NCBI RefSeq assembly: GCF_040182365.1
Contig: NZ_CP144460.1
Span: forward strand, 620,001 to 684,000
DNA: 64,000 nt
Direction: 5' to 3'
Origin: Xanthomonas sp. 10-10
GTDB taxonomy: Bacteria > Pseudomonadota > Gammaproteobacteria > Xanthomonadales > Xanthomonadaceae
The position numbers and the translations under genes are program-made. Position 1 is the stretch's first letter. Each line of letters opens with the position of its first letter. Below, piece after piece: positions 53,206 through 61,571 of this stretch. Below the pieces are notes generated by a model. That model saw nothing but the letters and a program-made list of their open reading frames with translations, was not told the DNA's origin and did not search any database.

Positions 53206-54321
53206 ATGAGCGCACAAACGAACAGCACTGTAGCCCGCCCCGACCCGGGGATGCAGGTCACCACCTTCGACAATCCGATGGGCATCGACGGCTTCGAGTT
53301 CGTCGAATTCGCCGCGCCCGCCGGCCAGGCCGCACAACTGCACGACTATTTCCGCAAGATGGGCTTCAGCGCGGTGCTGCGCCACCGTAGCCGCGCCATT
53401 ACCGTCTATCGCCAGGGTGGGGTCAATTTCCTGCTCAACGAAGAGCCCGATTCGTTCGCCGCCGACTTTGCCGCCGCGCACGGCCCCTGCGCCTGCGGGT
53501 TTGCGATCCGCTTCCGTACCCCGGCCGACACCGTGCTGCAGACGGTGCTGGGCAATGGCGGCGAAGCGGTGCAGAACAAGCCCCAGACGCGCGCGGTGCC
53601 CGCACCGGTGGTCAAGGGCATCGGCGATTGCATGCTGTATCTGGTGGACCGCTACGGCGATGCCGGCAGCATCTACGACGCCGACTTCGAACCGATCGAA
53701 GGCGCCGACCAACAGCCGAGCGGCTTCGGCCTGACCTTCATCGACCACCTCACGCACAACCTGTATTTCGGCAACATGCAGCGCTGGTCGGACTACTACG
53801 AACGCCTGTTCAACTTCCGCGAGATCCGCTACTTCGACATCAAGGGCGCCAAGACCGGCCTGGTGTCCAAGGCGATGACCGCGCCGGACGGCATCGTGCG
53901 CATTCCGCTCAACGAGTCCTCCGACCCCAAGAGCCAGATCAACGAGTATCTGGACGCCTACCAGGGCGAAGGCATCCAGCACATCGCCTGCTTCACCGAC
54001 GACATCTACGCCAGCGTGGAAAAGATGCGCGAGGCCGGGGTGACGTTCCTGGATACGCCGGACACCTACTTCGATGTGGTGGATCTGCGCATTCCCGACC
54101 ACGGCGAAGATGTCGAGCGCCTGCGCCGCAACAAGATCCTGATCGATGCGGATGTGGACACCAAGCAACGCAAGCTGCTGCAGATCTTCACCACCAACTG
54201 CATCGGCCCGATCTTCTTCGAGATCATTCAGCGCAAGGGCAACGAAGGCTTCGGCGAGGGCAATTTCCAGGCATTGTTCGAAAGCATCGAACGCGATCAG
54301 ATCAAGCGTGGGGTGCTTTGA
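53206..54321 (+). CDS. hppD: 4-hydroxyphenylpyruvate dioxygenase
   Basis: Non-heme iron enzyme that converts 4-hydroxyphenylpyruvate to homogentisate in tyrosine and phenylalanine breakdown. 371 residues, two vicinal-oxygen-chelate halves. The iron ligands are H181 (FIDHLTHN), H259 (GIQHIACFTDDI) and E339 (IFFEIIQRKG). The product is the substrate of HmgA, whose gene lies 740 bases downstream; the gap is largely filled by the DUF559 unit. In some bacteria build-up of its product gives brown pyomelanin. Probably controlled by the divergent MarR gene. Confidence 0.95.
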   Translation: MSAQTNSTVARPDPGMQVTTFDNPMGIDGFEFVEFAAPAGQAAQLHDYFRKMGFSAVLRHRSRAITVYRQGGVNFLLNEEPDSFAADFAAAHGPCACGFAIRFRTPADTVLQTVLGNGGEAVQNKPQTRAVPAPVVKGIGDCMLYLVDRYGDAGSIYDADFEPIEGADQQPSGFGLTFIDHLTHNLYFGNMQRWSDYYERLFNFREIRYFDIKGAKTGLVSKAMTAPDGIVRIPLNESSDPKSQINEYLDAYQGEGIQHIACFTDDIYASVEKMREAGVTFLDTPDTYFDVVDLRIPDHGEDVERLRRNKILIDADVDTKQRKLLQIFTTNCIGPIFFEIIQRKGNEGFGEGNFQALFESIERDQIKRGVL

Positions 54322-54435
54322 GGGCGGGCATTGGGAATTCGCTGTTCGGGATTTGCCGAAGGCAATACGTTCAAGCGCCACATCATCAGGACACGGTTGT
54401 CTGACAAGACAAACCAGTAAGAGCTCACGCAGTTA

Positions 54436-54953
54436 AAGCCCCTCTCTCCACGGGGCGAGAAGTCAACCTTGCGCGCCCCTGGGGCGCGTGCCTTGGAGCG
54501 CCCGCGCCGCAAGCGCGGGCCGGGGCGCGGAGCGGGGGTTGGGGTGAGGGTACGGTGGAGCGATGAAAATCAGACCGCCATTACCCACGGTTGCGCTCAC
54601 CAACGCGCGTGCGTCACGGACAGGGATGACAGAAGCAGAGCGCGCACTTTGGCGCTGTCTCCGCAGCAATCAGCTACAAGGTTTCAAGTTCAGGCGTCAG
54701 CATCCGATTCCGCCTTACATCGCAGATTTTTGTTGTATTGATGCGGCGTTGATTGTTGAACTGGATGGCTCGCAGCATCAGACATCCAGCGATCAGGCAA
54801 GAACGCGGTGGCTGCAATCGAAGGGTTGGAGAGTGCTGCGGTTCTGGAACAACGATGTGTTGCTTTCGCTGGATGCGGTGGTCGAGATGATCTTCAAGGT
54901 GGTCGCTACGCCGTACCCTCACCCCAACCCCTCTCCCGCGGGGAGAGGGGCTT
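54436..54953 (+). mobile_element. Inverted-repeat-bounded unit carrying a DUF559 nuclease gene
   Basis: A 518-base unit with AAGCCCCTCTC at 54436-54446 and its reverse complement at 54943-54953. A second, inner inverted repeat of 21 bases is exact (54535-54555 against 54911-54931), beginning GGGGTTGGGGTGAGG. The left arm is 120 bases and contains GC-rich hairpins; the right arm is short. Between them is one gene, the DUF559 nuclease, whose last codons (PHPNPSPAGRG) are made from the right arm. It separates hppD from hmgA. A nuclease-less relative of the left arm lies at 49746. Mobility is a hypothesis. Confidence 0.5.
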
Positions 54954-54955
54954 AA
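54563..54955 (+). CDS. DUF559 (Vsr-like) endonuclease-fold protein
   Basis: A 130-residue protein with the DUF559 domain of the PD-(D/E)xK nuclease superfamily. Recognisable segments are MTEAERALWRCLRSNQLQGF, KFRRQHPIPPYIADFCC and LIVELDGSQHQ, then GWRVLRFWNNDVL. The Asp of IADF and the Glu/Asp of VELDGSQH would be metal ligands. The DNA target is unknown. The ATG follows GGTGGAG with short spacing. The last 15 residues are a translation of the flanking repeat, so the original end may have been lost or captured. It lies wholly within the inverted repeats at 54436-54953. Confidence 0.82.
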   Translation: MKIRPPLPTVALTNARASRTGMTEAERALWRCLRSNQLQGFKFRRQHPIPPYIADFCCIDAALIVELDGSQHQTSSDQARTRWLQSKGWRVLRFWNNDVLLSLDAVVEMIFKVVATPYPHPNPSPAGRGA

Positions 54956-55057
54956 TCCGCCAGGCCTCAGCTCTTCTTCGGTAGGAAAGCGGCCTGATTC
55001 AACTCAATCCCAACCTTCTGCATCCGGGGAGGGAGGGCCAAAATCCGGACGCATGCC

Positions 55058-56371
55058 ATGCATAACAACGAGCACTACATGACCGGCTTCGGCAACGCGT
55101 TCGCGACCGAGGCGGTGGCCGGCACCTTGCCGGTCGGGCAGAACTCGCCGCAGCGTGTGGCGCACGGGCTATATGCCGAGCAGCTGTCGGGCACCGCCTT
55201 CACCGCGCCACGCGGCGAGAACCGGCGCAGTTGGCTATACCGCATTCGCCCGGCCGCCGTGCATGGCAGCTTCTCCTTGATCGAGCAGTCGCAGTTCCAC
55301 AACGACTTCGGCAGCGGCCCGGTACCGCCAGACCAGATGCGCTGGAGTCCACTGCCGTTGCCGGCTAAGCCCACTGATTTCGTCGATGGTCTATACACCA
55401 TGGCCGGCAATGGCAGCCCGGAGGCGATGACCGGCGTGGCCGTGCATCTGTATGCGGCCAATGCCTCCATGCACGATCGCTTCTTCTATGACGCCGATGG
55501 CGAGTTGTTGCTGGTGCCGCAGCAGGGCCGTCTGCGGGTGCACACCGAGCTCGGCGTGCTGGAGCTGGAGCCGCAGCAGATTGGGGTGATTCCGCGCGGC
55601 GTGCGCTTGCGCGTCGAGCTGCTCGATGACACGGCCCGCGGCTATGTCTGCGAGAACTTCGGTGGCTTGTTGCGCCTGCCCGACCTGGGGCCGATCGGCT
55701 CCAACGGGCTGGCCAATGCGCGTGATTTCGAAACGCCACATGCCGCCTTCGAACAGCGCGAAGGCGCGTTCGAACTGGTGGCGAAATTCCAGGGTCATCT
55801 ATGGCGTGCGGACATCGGTCATTCGCCGCTGGATGTGGTGGCCTGGCATGGCAATTACGCGCCGTATCGCTACGATCTGCGCCGCTTCAACACCATCGGC
55901 TCGATCAGTTTCGATCATCCCGATCCGAGCATCTTCACCGTGCTGACCTCGCCCAGCGACACGCACGGCACGGCCAACATGGATTTTGCGATCTTTCCGC
56001 CACGCTGGCTGGTGGCGCAGCACACCTTTCGCCCGCCGTGGTTCCACCGCAATGTGGCCAGCGAGTTCATGGGCCTGGTGCATGGCGTCTACGACGCAAA
56101 GGCCGAAGGCTTCGCGCCGGGCGGGGCGTCGCTGCACAACTGCATGAGCGGGCACGGCCCGGATGCGGCGACCTTCGACAAGGCCTCGCAGGCGGACCTG
56201 TCGCGTCCCGACGTGATCGCCGAGACCATGGCCTTCATGTTCGAAACCCGAGCGGTATTGCGGCCCACCCAGCAGGCGCTACAGGCCAGCCACCGGCAAG
56301 GCGACTATCAGCAATGCTGGTCCGGATTGCGTGCAGGGTTCAATGCGCCGACTTCTGGCCCGGCTGACTAA
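55058..56371 (+). CDS. hmgA: Homogentisate 1,2-dioxygenase
   Basis: Opens the ring of homogentisate to maleylacetoacetate, the step after HppD. 437 residues, cupin-type non-heme iron enzyme. The iron ligands fall on H330 ([10 protein letters not shown]), E336 and H366 ([10 protein letters not shown]), with the same spacing as in the human enzyme. The N-terminal [13 protein letters not shown] and the middle [13 protein letters not shown] are family marks. A start seven codons later at MTGFGN is also possible. The genes for maleylacetoacetate isomerase and fumarylacetoacetase are not in the window. Confidence 0.95.
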   Translation: MHNNEHYMTGFGNAFATEAVAGTLPVGQNSPQRVAHGLYAEQLSGTAFTAPRGENRRSWLYRIRPAAVHGSFSLIEQSQFHNDFGSGPVPPDQMRWSPLPLPAKPTDFVDGLYTMAGNGSPEAMTGVAVHLYAANASMHDRFFYDADGELLLVPQQGRLRVHTELGVLELEPQQIGVIPRGVRLRVELLDDTARGYVCENFGGLLRLPDLGPIGSNGLANARDFETPHAAFEQREGAFELVAKFQGHLWRADIGHSPLDVVAWHGNYAPYRYDLRRFNTIGSISFDHPDPSIFTVLTSPSDTHGTANMDFAIFPPRWLVAQHTFRPPWFHRNVASEFMGLVHGVYDAKAEGFAPGGASLHNCMSGHGPDAATFDKASQADLSRPDVIAETMAFMFETRAVLRPTQQALQASHRQGDYQQCWSGLRAGFNAPTSGPAD

Positions 56372-56711
56372 GCGCGTGCAACACGAGGCCTGGCTGACCG
56401 TCAGGCGGACGCGCTAGGTGCGCGCTGCGACATGTCCCGCCCAGGCGATCCGGTCCCGGGTGCGCTGTCCACATGACTGCCCGCCACGTTTTCTTGGCCG
56501 CTCCAATCGAGCCGATCAAACCGGTTTGCGCTACCGGCATTGGCGCTCAATCGGCGGGCAAGCTCAGCGTTTCCCCGACAGACACGGCCGTTCCGTCGCG
56601 TTACCGGCATCGACCGTACGCACGCCCAGCGCAATCGCACAGTGGCGCGCCCCTGGCCAGCGGCTTTGCATCATCGCAGCGACGGACCTGCGACACCCTA
56701 TGCCGTCGGCA
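56372..56711. other. Intergenic region between convergent genes
   Basis: About 340 bases between hmgA and the end of the minus-strand 185-residue gene. Nothing coding or clearly repetitive is seen, and there is no hairpin with a T-tract. Confidence 0.45.
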
Positions 56712-57269
56712 TTACGCAGCCTGCTCTGCATCCGGCAGCAGCTCTTCAATCCGCGTGCGCACACGCTGTGCATACGAGGCCGAGGTGAACTGCGGTAGCT
56801 CGCGCAAGGCCGTATGGATGGCGATACCGATCGCCTCTTCCGCGCGTGCGGCCTGCAACTGCCGGTGCAGTACCACCGCAACCGGATTGCGCTGCAACTG
56901 CAGGATGTCGAGCAGGTACAGGCGCGCGTTGGTGGCAGCGCGACGGCGCTGACGTTGCAGATCCTCTTCGGTGGGCTCGGTGGCCGGCGGTGTCTGCAAG
57001 GTGGCAGGCGCCGTGGCAGTCGGCGCCATCGCGGCCATGGGCGCAGTCGAGCGCGATGCGCTGGCTTGCGCATCGTCGGTGTCGGTCAGATATCCCATCG
57101 CGCACAGCGTCTGCACCAGGGCGGCGCCGTGATCCCCCAGCAGCAGCGCCAGCGATGTCAGGTCGCGTTGACCGTCGGCCAGGATCAACGCGCGACGCTG
57201 CAATAACGTCAGCGGGCTGCGGTGCGATTGCAGCGCGGTCAGGGCGAGCTCGGTCTTGCGTGGGGTCAT
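56712..57269 (-). CDS. Uncharacterised 185-residue protein
   Basis: I do not recognise a family. It has no signal peptide or membrane helix. Residues 1-65 are helical and could be a winged-helix-like fold (KTELALTALQSHRSPLTLLQ, then ILADGQRDLTSLALLLGDHG, a pattern like those found in some bacterial response-system partner proteins). A Pro/Ala/Thr-rich linker follows (about 68-95), then a helical second domain with ARLYLLDILQLQRNPVAVVL. Divergent from a lipoprotein gene 140 bases away. The codon use matches neighbouring genes, so it is likely real. Confidence 0.65.
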   Translation of the reverse strand: MTPRKTELALTALQSHRSPLTLLQRRALILADGQRDLTSLALLLGDHGAALVQTLCAMGYLTDTDDAQASASRSTAPMAAMAPTATAPATLQTPPATEPTEEDLQRQRRRAATNARLYLLDILQLQRNPVAVVLHRQLQAARAEEAIGIAIHTALRELPQFTSASYAQRVRTRIEELLPDAEQAA

Positions 57270-57409
57270 GGCGGCAGTCCTGCGAAGCCGACAGCGTGAT
57301 CGCTGTCAATGAAGCGCCGATGACATCGCCGCGACGGGATGCGCGCGCGCCCTGCACATTGCCGCGATGCCGGTTGTGTACGCTGGCCCAGGACATAGGG
57401 AGTGCAGCA

Positions 57410-58057
57410 ATGACATGCAGACTGCTGGGTTTGATAGGGATGGTGCTGGTGATGGCCGGCTGTCATCGCGGCGACGACGCGCCGGCTGCGCAAGCGCCGG
57501 CCGAGGCCGCGCATGCGCCGGTCGCGTCTGCCAACGATCAGCCCGCAGATGCAGTGCCGCCGGCGACCGCCCCGCCTGGCACGTTTCCGCCGCATCTGCG
57601 TCAGCAGCCGACCACGCTTGCGCGGATGGACGGCTACGGCGACCTGCGGTTGGGCATGGATGCCGCACAGGCACGCAAGGCCTGGGGTGGCGAATTACGC
57701 GGCAATGCCGCCAGCGACGGCGGGTGCTACTTCCTACGCCCGCAGTGGGCCGATGATGCGCGTCGGTTCGGTTTCATGTTCGAAGGCGATCGTCTGCTGC
57801 GCTATCAGACCAACGAGGCGAAGGAAGTCGCGCCCGGTGGCGGCAGGGTCGGCATGACGCTCGCGCAGCTGCGCGCGCTGTATCCGGACGGGTTGGATGC
57901 ACAGCCACACAAGTACCTGCCCGGCGCGCAGACGCTGCGCCACGCCAACGCCGCGACGCAGTCTGCGGTGGTCTTCGAGACCGATGCCGACGGTAGGGTC
58001 AGCAGCTGGCGGGTAGGGCGGCCGCCGCAGGTGGATTATGTGGAAGGCTGCGGTTGA
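57410..58057 (+). CDS. Uncharacterised lipoprotein
   Basis: About 215 residues. A lipoprotein signal ends VMAGC (Cys18), followed by an Ala/Pro-rich linker to about residue 65. The folded part starts at DGYGDLRLGMDAAQARKAWG. It contains two related segments (LRLGMDAAQARKAWG and VGMTLAQLRALYP), a pattern seen in small SmpA/BamE-like repeats. Cysteines GGCYFL and VEGCG may form a disulfide. A cell-envelope location is likely; no function can be given. The start was chosen for the signal sequence, since the frame is open far upstream. Confidence 0.7.
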   Translation: MTCRLLGLIGMVLVMAGCHRGDDAPAAQAPAEAAHAPVASANDQPADAVPPATAPPGTFPPHLRQQPTTLARMDGYGDLRLGMDAAQARKAWGGELRGNAASDGGCYFLRPQWADDARRFGFMFEGDRLLRYQTNEAKEVAPGGGRVGMTLAQLRALYPDGLDAQPHKYLPGAQTLRHANAATQSAVVFETDADGRVSSWRVGRPPQVDYVEGCG

Positions 58058-58452
58058 GCTGAGCTGAGCTGCGCGTCGCGTGGCATGTCGGTGTCGGCCT
58101 GTCGCCGCAGGCACACACGCAGATGCTGACGCTGCAGCGCTAGGTAGATGGATGATCCACGCTCGCGTAGCGCTGCTAGCGTAGCGTCGCTGCGGCGCTG
58201 CAGCCCATGGATAGGCAGCGCGTGCTGGTTCGCCCGCCTGCGGGGCGGCGCAGATGCAAACGCAGCGGTCGAGGTCTGCTGAAGTGCTATCGATGCACGC
58301 TCGGATGCAGGGGTTTGTGCAATGCGTACAGATGCCGTATCGCACCCCTGAAGCACCGTTGCATCCATTGCGCCTGAAGCAGCATTGCCGGGGAACTGCG
58401 TTACGCCTAACAAGGCCGCGTCACGCACTCGCATCAGCGGTGCCGCGCGAGA
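58058..58452. other. Intergenic region between convergent genes
   Basis: About 395 bases between the lipoprotein gene and the end of the antiporter operon. Short GAGCT repeats lie directly after the lipoprotein stop. No gene, known repeat class or clear terminator is seen. Confidence 0.45.
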
Positions 58453-58875
58453 TCAGCGCTCCGCTGCAGGTCGCTCATGTTGCTTGGCGGTCTCTGCGTT
58501 CTCGCCGACATCGCCTTCGGCCGTCGGCGAGGGCAGGCCTTCCTTTTCCATGTCGCCGTGGTTGGGCACTTCCGGGCGGTTTTCCATCATCAGCGACAGC
58601 GCCGCCTTGGCCATCATGTGCGCGCTGATCGGCGCGGTGATGAACAGGAACACGGTGATCAGCAACTCGCGCGGCTGCGGGTCCACGCCCAGGAACAGGT
58701 GATACCCCACCGAGCCCAACAGCACGCAGCCCACGCCCAGCGTGCTCGCCTTGGTCGGCGCATGCAGGCGCTTGAAAAAGTCAGACAGCTTCACCAGCCC
58801 GAATGCGCCGATCAGGATAAAAAACGTGCCGACCAGCAACAGCGCGCTCAGCAGGTATTCGGTGAGCGCGATCAT
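58453..58875 (-). CDS. phaG: Cation antiporter subunit G (PhaG/MnhG)
   Basis: Small inner-membrane subunit of a multi-subunit monovalent cation/proton antiporter. About 140 residues: three hydrophobic helices (LLSALLLVGTFFILIGAFGL, VGCVLLGSVGYHLFLG, ELLITVFLFITAPISAHMM) with the family motif RLHAPTKASTLG between the first two. A 45-residue acidic cytoplasmic tail follows. The start overlaps the phaF stop (ATGA). Last gene of the operon. Confidence 0.9.
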   Translation of the reverse strand: MIALTEYLLSALLLVGTFFILIGAFGLVKLSDFFKRLHAPTKASTLGVGCVLLGSVGYHLFLGVDPQPRELLITVFLFITAPISAHMMAKAALSLMMENRPEVPNHGDMEKEGLPSPTAEGDVGENAETAKQHERPAAER

Positions 58876-59156
58876 TCGACGATATCCCGACGCAGCACGA
58901 ATTTGCTCAACACCACGGTGCTGCCGAAGCCCAGCATCGCAATCACCAGCGCCGCCTCGAAATAGATCGGCGAATCCAGATACATGCCCAGCAGCATCAG
59001 TTCGGCGATGGCGGTGACCGAGAGCGTATCCAGCGCCAGGATGCGGTCCGGCACCGTCGGGCCGCGCAGCAGCCGCCACAATGCCATCAGGATGGCCAGG
59101 CCCACCGCGTGCATGCAGATGACGATGGTCGATTCGATGAACATGTGACCGGTCAT
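58872..59156 (-). CDS. phaF: Cation antiporter subunit F (PhaF/MnhF)
   Basis: About 94 residues with three membrane helices. RLLRGPTVPDRILALDTLSV is the family signature. It overlaps phaE and phaG by four bases each, so the subunits are translationally coupled in fixed proportion. The subunit is needed for cation export and pH tolerance in the known systems. The start at MTGHMFIE is set by the ATGA overlap; the frame is open upstream only as a shadow of phaE. Confidence 0.9.
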   Translation of the reverse strand: MTGHMFIESTIVICMHAVGLAILMALWRLLRGPTVPDRILALDTLSVTAIAELMLLGMYLDSPIYFEAALVIAMLGFGSTVVLSKFVLRRDIVE

Positions 59157-59659
59157 GGAAAGATCTCCATCAGAGGTTTTTCGTAGCGGGTCTTGATCTC
59201 GGCGATCAACGCGTCCGGGTCGTCCAGATGCAGCACATGCACCAACAGGTATTTGCGGTCGTCCGACAACGCCGCTGACACCGTGCCAGGCGTCAGCGTG
59301 ATCATGCTCGTCAGCGCCGCAATGCCGTGGATATTGGCGATATCCAGCGGCACCCAGATAAAGCCGGGGTGGATGCGCGATTCCGGCCCGAGTACCTGGA
59401 TGGCGACCTTGATGTTGGAGCGCACGATGTCGCCGGCCGCCACCAGCAACATGCGCGGGACCGAGCGCAGCGAGCCGATGCGGGCGAATTCGCGGTCCAG
59501 CCGCGCGGCGAAGATCGGCACAACCACGCCCAGCAGTGCGCCCAGCACCCATTGCTGCGGCCCGAAGCTGTCGCTGAGCAGCAGCCAGAACACGAACACG
59601 GTGACAGTCAACGACGGCGAGGGCAGCAACCGGCGCCGCAAGGGCATGCGCGCGCTCAT
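59153..59659 (-). CDS. phaE: Cation antiporter subunit E (PhaE/MnhE)
   Basis: About 168 residues. Two or three hydrophobic helices occupy the first third (LTVTVFVFWLLLSDSF, QQWVLGALLGVVVPIF). The domain then contains SRIHPGFIWVPLDI and ITLTPGTVSAALSDDRKYLL, where the TPGT motif is conserved in the family, and a short cytoplasmic end. Four-base overlaps with phaD and phaF. The start is at MSARMPLRR. Confidence 0.9.
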   Translation of the reverse strand: MSARMPLRRRLLPSPSLTVTVFVFWLLLSDSFGPQQWVLGALLGVVVPIFAARLDREFARIGSLRSVPRMLLVAAGDIVRSNIKVAIQVLGPESRIHPGFIWVPLDIANIHGIAALTSMITLTPGTVSAALSDDRKYLLVHVLHLDDPDALIAEIKTRYEKPLMEIFP

Positions 59660-61200
59660 GGCTGCCTCCGTTGTGGCGTGGTGGCGCGCACCTGATCCAC
59701 ATATGCACCGGGGTCGCGCAACTGCGCAGCGGCGGCATCGGTGTAGCGCATCAGCGGTTCGGCACCGACCGTCATCGCCACCAGCCCGCTCAGCAGCAGA
59801 ACCGTTGCGGCGGTTTCCACCGGTCGCATGCGGCCACGGCGTTGCGGCTGGAGTTCGGGCGTGTCTTCCACTGCCTCCGGCACGCGCCAGAACAGCCGCA
59901 CGCCGGCGCGGGTCAAGCCGATCACCACCAATAGGCTGCTGCCGAGAATCGCGCCCCAGACCGGCCCGACCAGGCCGTCGGGCACATGCTGCAGCAAGGC
60001 CGCCTTGGCGAGGAATCCGGACAGCGGCGGTAGGCCGGCGACCGCGACCGCAGCGATCATGAACATTGCGCCGGGTATCCCACGCCGCGGCAGCGGTGCG
60101 ACCACTTCCTTGCGATCGCTGGCGCTGCCGCGGCGGCGCCGGATCAGGTCCGACACCATGAACAGGGCCGCGGCCACAAAGCTGCTGTGCGGCAGGTAGT
60201 ACAGGCCCGCACCCAACGCGCCGGCATCGTCGAGCGAGAAGGCGATGAACAAGGTCGCAGCCGAAAACACCACCAGATACGACACCATCACCCGCAACCG
60301 CGATGCGGCCATCACCCCGAAGGCGGCCATCAGCAGCGTCGCAATGCCCAGCCACAGCAGCGCATGCCGGCCAAACCCATGCAGCGCGCCGGCACTGGCG
60401 CCAAACCACAGCGAGGACACACGCAACGTTGCGTACAGCCCAACCTTGGTCATGATCGCGAACAATGCCGCTACCGCTGCCGGCGCGCGCGAATAAGTCT
60501 CCGGCAACCACAGGTACAGCGGCAGCAACGCAGCCTTGCTGCAGAACACCAGCAGCAACAAGCCCAACGATGCCTTGGCCAGCGGCACGTCCTGCGCCGG
60601 CAGGTCGGCAATACGTTGCGACAATTCGGCCATGTTGAGCGTGCCGAAGACGCCAAAGAGCAGGCCCAGCGCAATCAGAAACAGCGTCGACGCACACACG
60701 TTGAACACCACGTAATGCAGGCCGACGCGCATCTGCAGGCCGCGTCCGCCACTGAGCAGCAACCCGTAGGAGGCGATCAGCATCACCTCGAAGAACACGA
60801 ACAGGTTGAAGATGTCGCCGGTCAGGAATGCGCCGTTCAGGCCCATCAACTGGAACTGGAACAAGGCATGGAAGTGCGGCGCGCGCCGATCCCAGCCGGC
60901 GCAGGCATGCAGCAGGCAGGCCGAGCCCAGGACCAGGGTGGTCAACAGCATCCATGCCGACAGCCGGTCGCCCATCAGTACGATGCCCAACCGCGCCGGC
61001 CAGTCGCCGAGCAGATACACCAGCACGCCGCCCTCCGCGGCACGTGCGAACAACGCGATCACCGCGGCTGCCAGCAAGGCCATGCTCGCCCACGCCACAC
61101 TGCGCTGCACGCGCGGCCCGTAGCGGCGGTGCTCGACAAACAGCGATGCGGACGCGCCCAGCATCGGGATCAGAATCGGCAGGATCAGCAGATGATTCAT
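59656..61200 (-). CDS. phaD: Cation antiporter subunit D (PhaD/MnhD)
   Basis: A 514-residue membrane protein homologous to the NuoM/NuoN proton-pumping subunits of respiratory complex I, with about 14 helices. The family region is visible in FHALFQFQLMGLNGAFLTGD, FVFFEVMLIASYGLLL (conserved Glu in helix 5) and SKAALLPLYLWLPETYSRAP (conserved Lys). It probably forms one of the two ion channels of the complex. The start is at MNHLLILPIL; four-base overlap with phaC. Confidence 0.92.
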   Translation of the reverse strand: MNHLLILPILIPMLGASASLFVEHRRYGPRVQRSVAWASMALLAAAVIALFARAAEGGVLVYLLGDWPARLGIVLMGDRLSAWMLLTTLVLGSACLLHACAGWDRRAPHFHALFQFQLMGLNGAFLTGDIFNLFVFFEVMLIASYGLLLSGGRGLQMRVGLHYVVFNVCASTLFLIALGLLFGVFGTLNMAELSQRIADLPAQDVPLAKASLGLLLLVFCSKAALLPLYLWLPETYSRAPAAVAALFAIMTKVGLYATLRVSSLWFGASAGALHGFGRHALLWLGIATLLMAAFGVMAASRLRVMVSYLVVFSAATLFIAFSLDDAGALGAGLYYLPHSSFVAAALFMVSDLIRRRRGSASDRKEVVAPLPRRGIPGAMFMIAAVAVAGLPPLSGFLAKAALLQHVPDGLVGPVWGAILGSSLLVVIGLTRAGVRLFWRVPEAVEDTPELQPQRRGRMRPVETAATVLLLSGLVAMTVGAEPLMRYTDAAAAQLRDPGAYVDQVRATTPQRRQP

Positions 61201-61571
61201 CGCCGCGCCTGCCGCGTATCTGCGCCGGTGGCGGCATCTTCATGCGCATCCACGTGATCGCTGCCGTTGTCGCTGCGGCTGCGGATCGCCAGCACCAGGC
61301 TCACCGCCGTCATCGCAAAGGCAATCACGATCGCCGTCAGCACCAGCGCTTGCGGCAACGGGTCGGTGTAGTGCAGCAGGTCCACCGGCACGCCCTCGCG
61401 CAACACCGGCGGCTGGCCGCTGCGCAGCCGTCCGCCGGCGAAGATCAGCAGGTTGGTCGCGTACGACAGGAAGGTCATCCCCAGGATCACATCGAAGCTG
61501 CGCGCGCGCAGCAACAGATAGATCGCCAATGCGGTAAGGACGCCGATGGCGCTTGCCACTGCCAGTTCCAT
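61197..61571 (-). CDS. phaC: Cation antiporter subunit C (PhaC/MnhC)
   Basis: About 124 residues, three membrane helices, homologous to NuoK. The helix 2 segment is FDVILGMTFLSYATNLLIFA and helix 3 ALVLTAIVIAFAMTAVSLVL. A hydrophilic tail rich in Asp/His follows (SDHVDAHEDAATGADT). The stop overlaps the phaD start; the start overlaps the stop of phaAB. Confidence 0.9.
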   Translation of the reverse strand: MELAVASAIGVLTALAIYLLLRARSFDVILGMTFLSYATNLLIFAGGRLRSGQPPVLREGVPVDLLHYTDPLPQALVLTAIVIAFAMTAVSLVLAIRSRSDNGSDHVDAHEDAATGADTRQARR

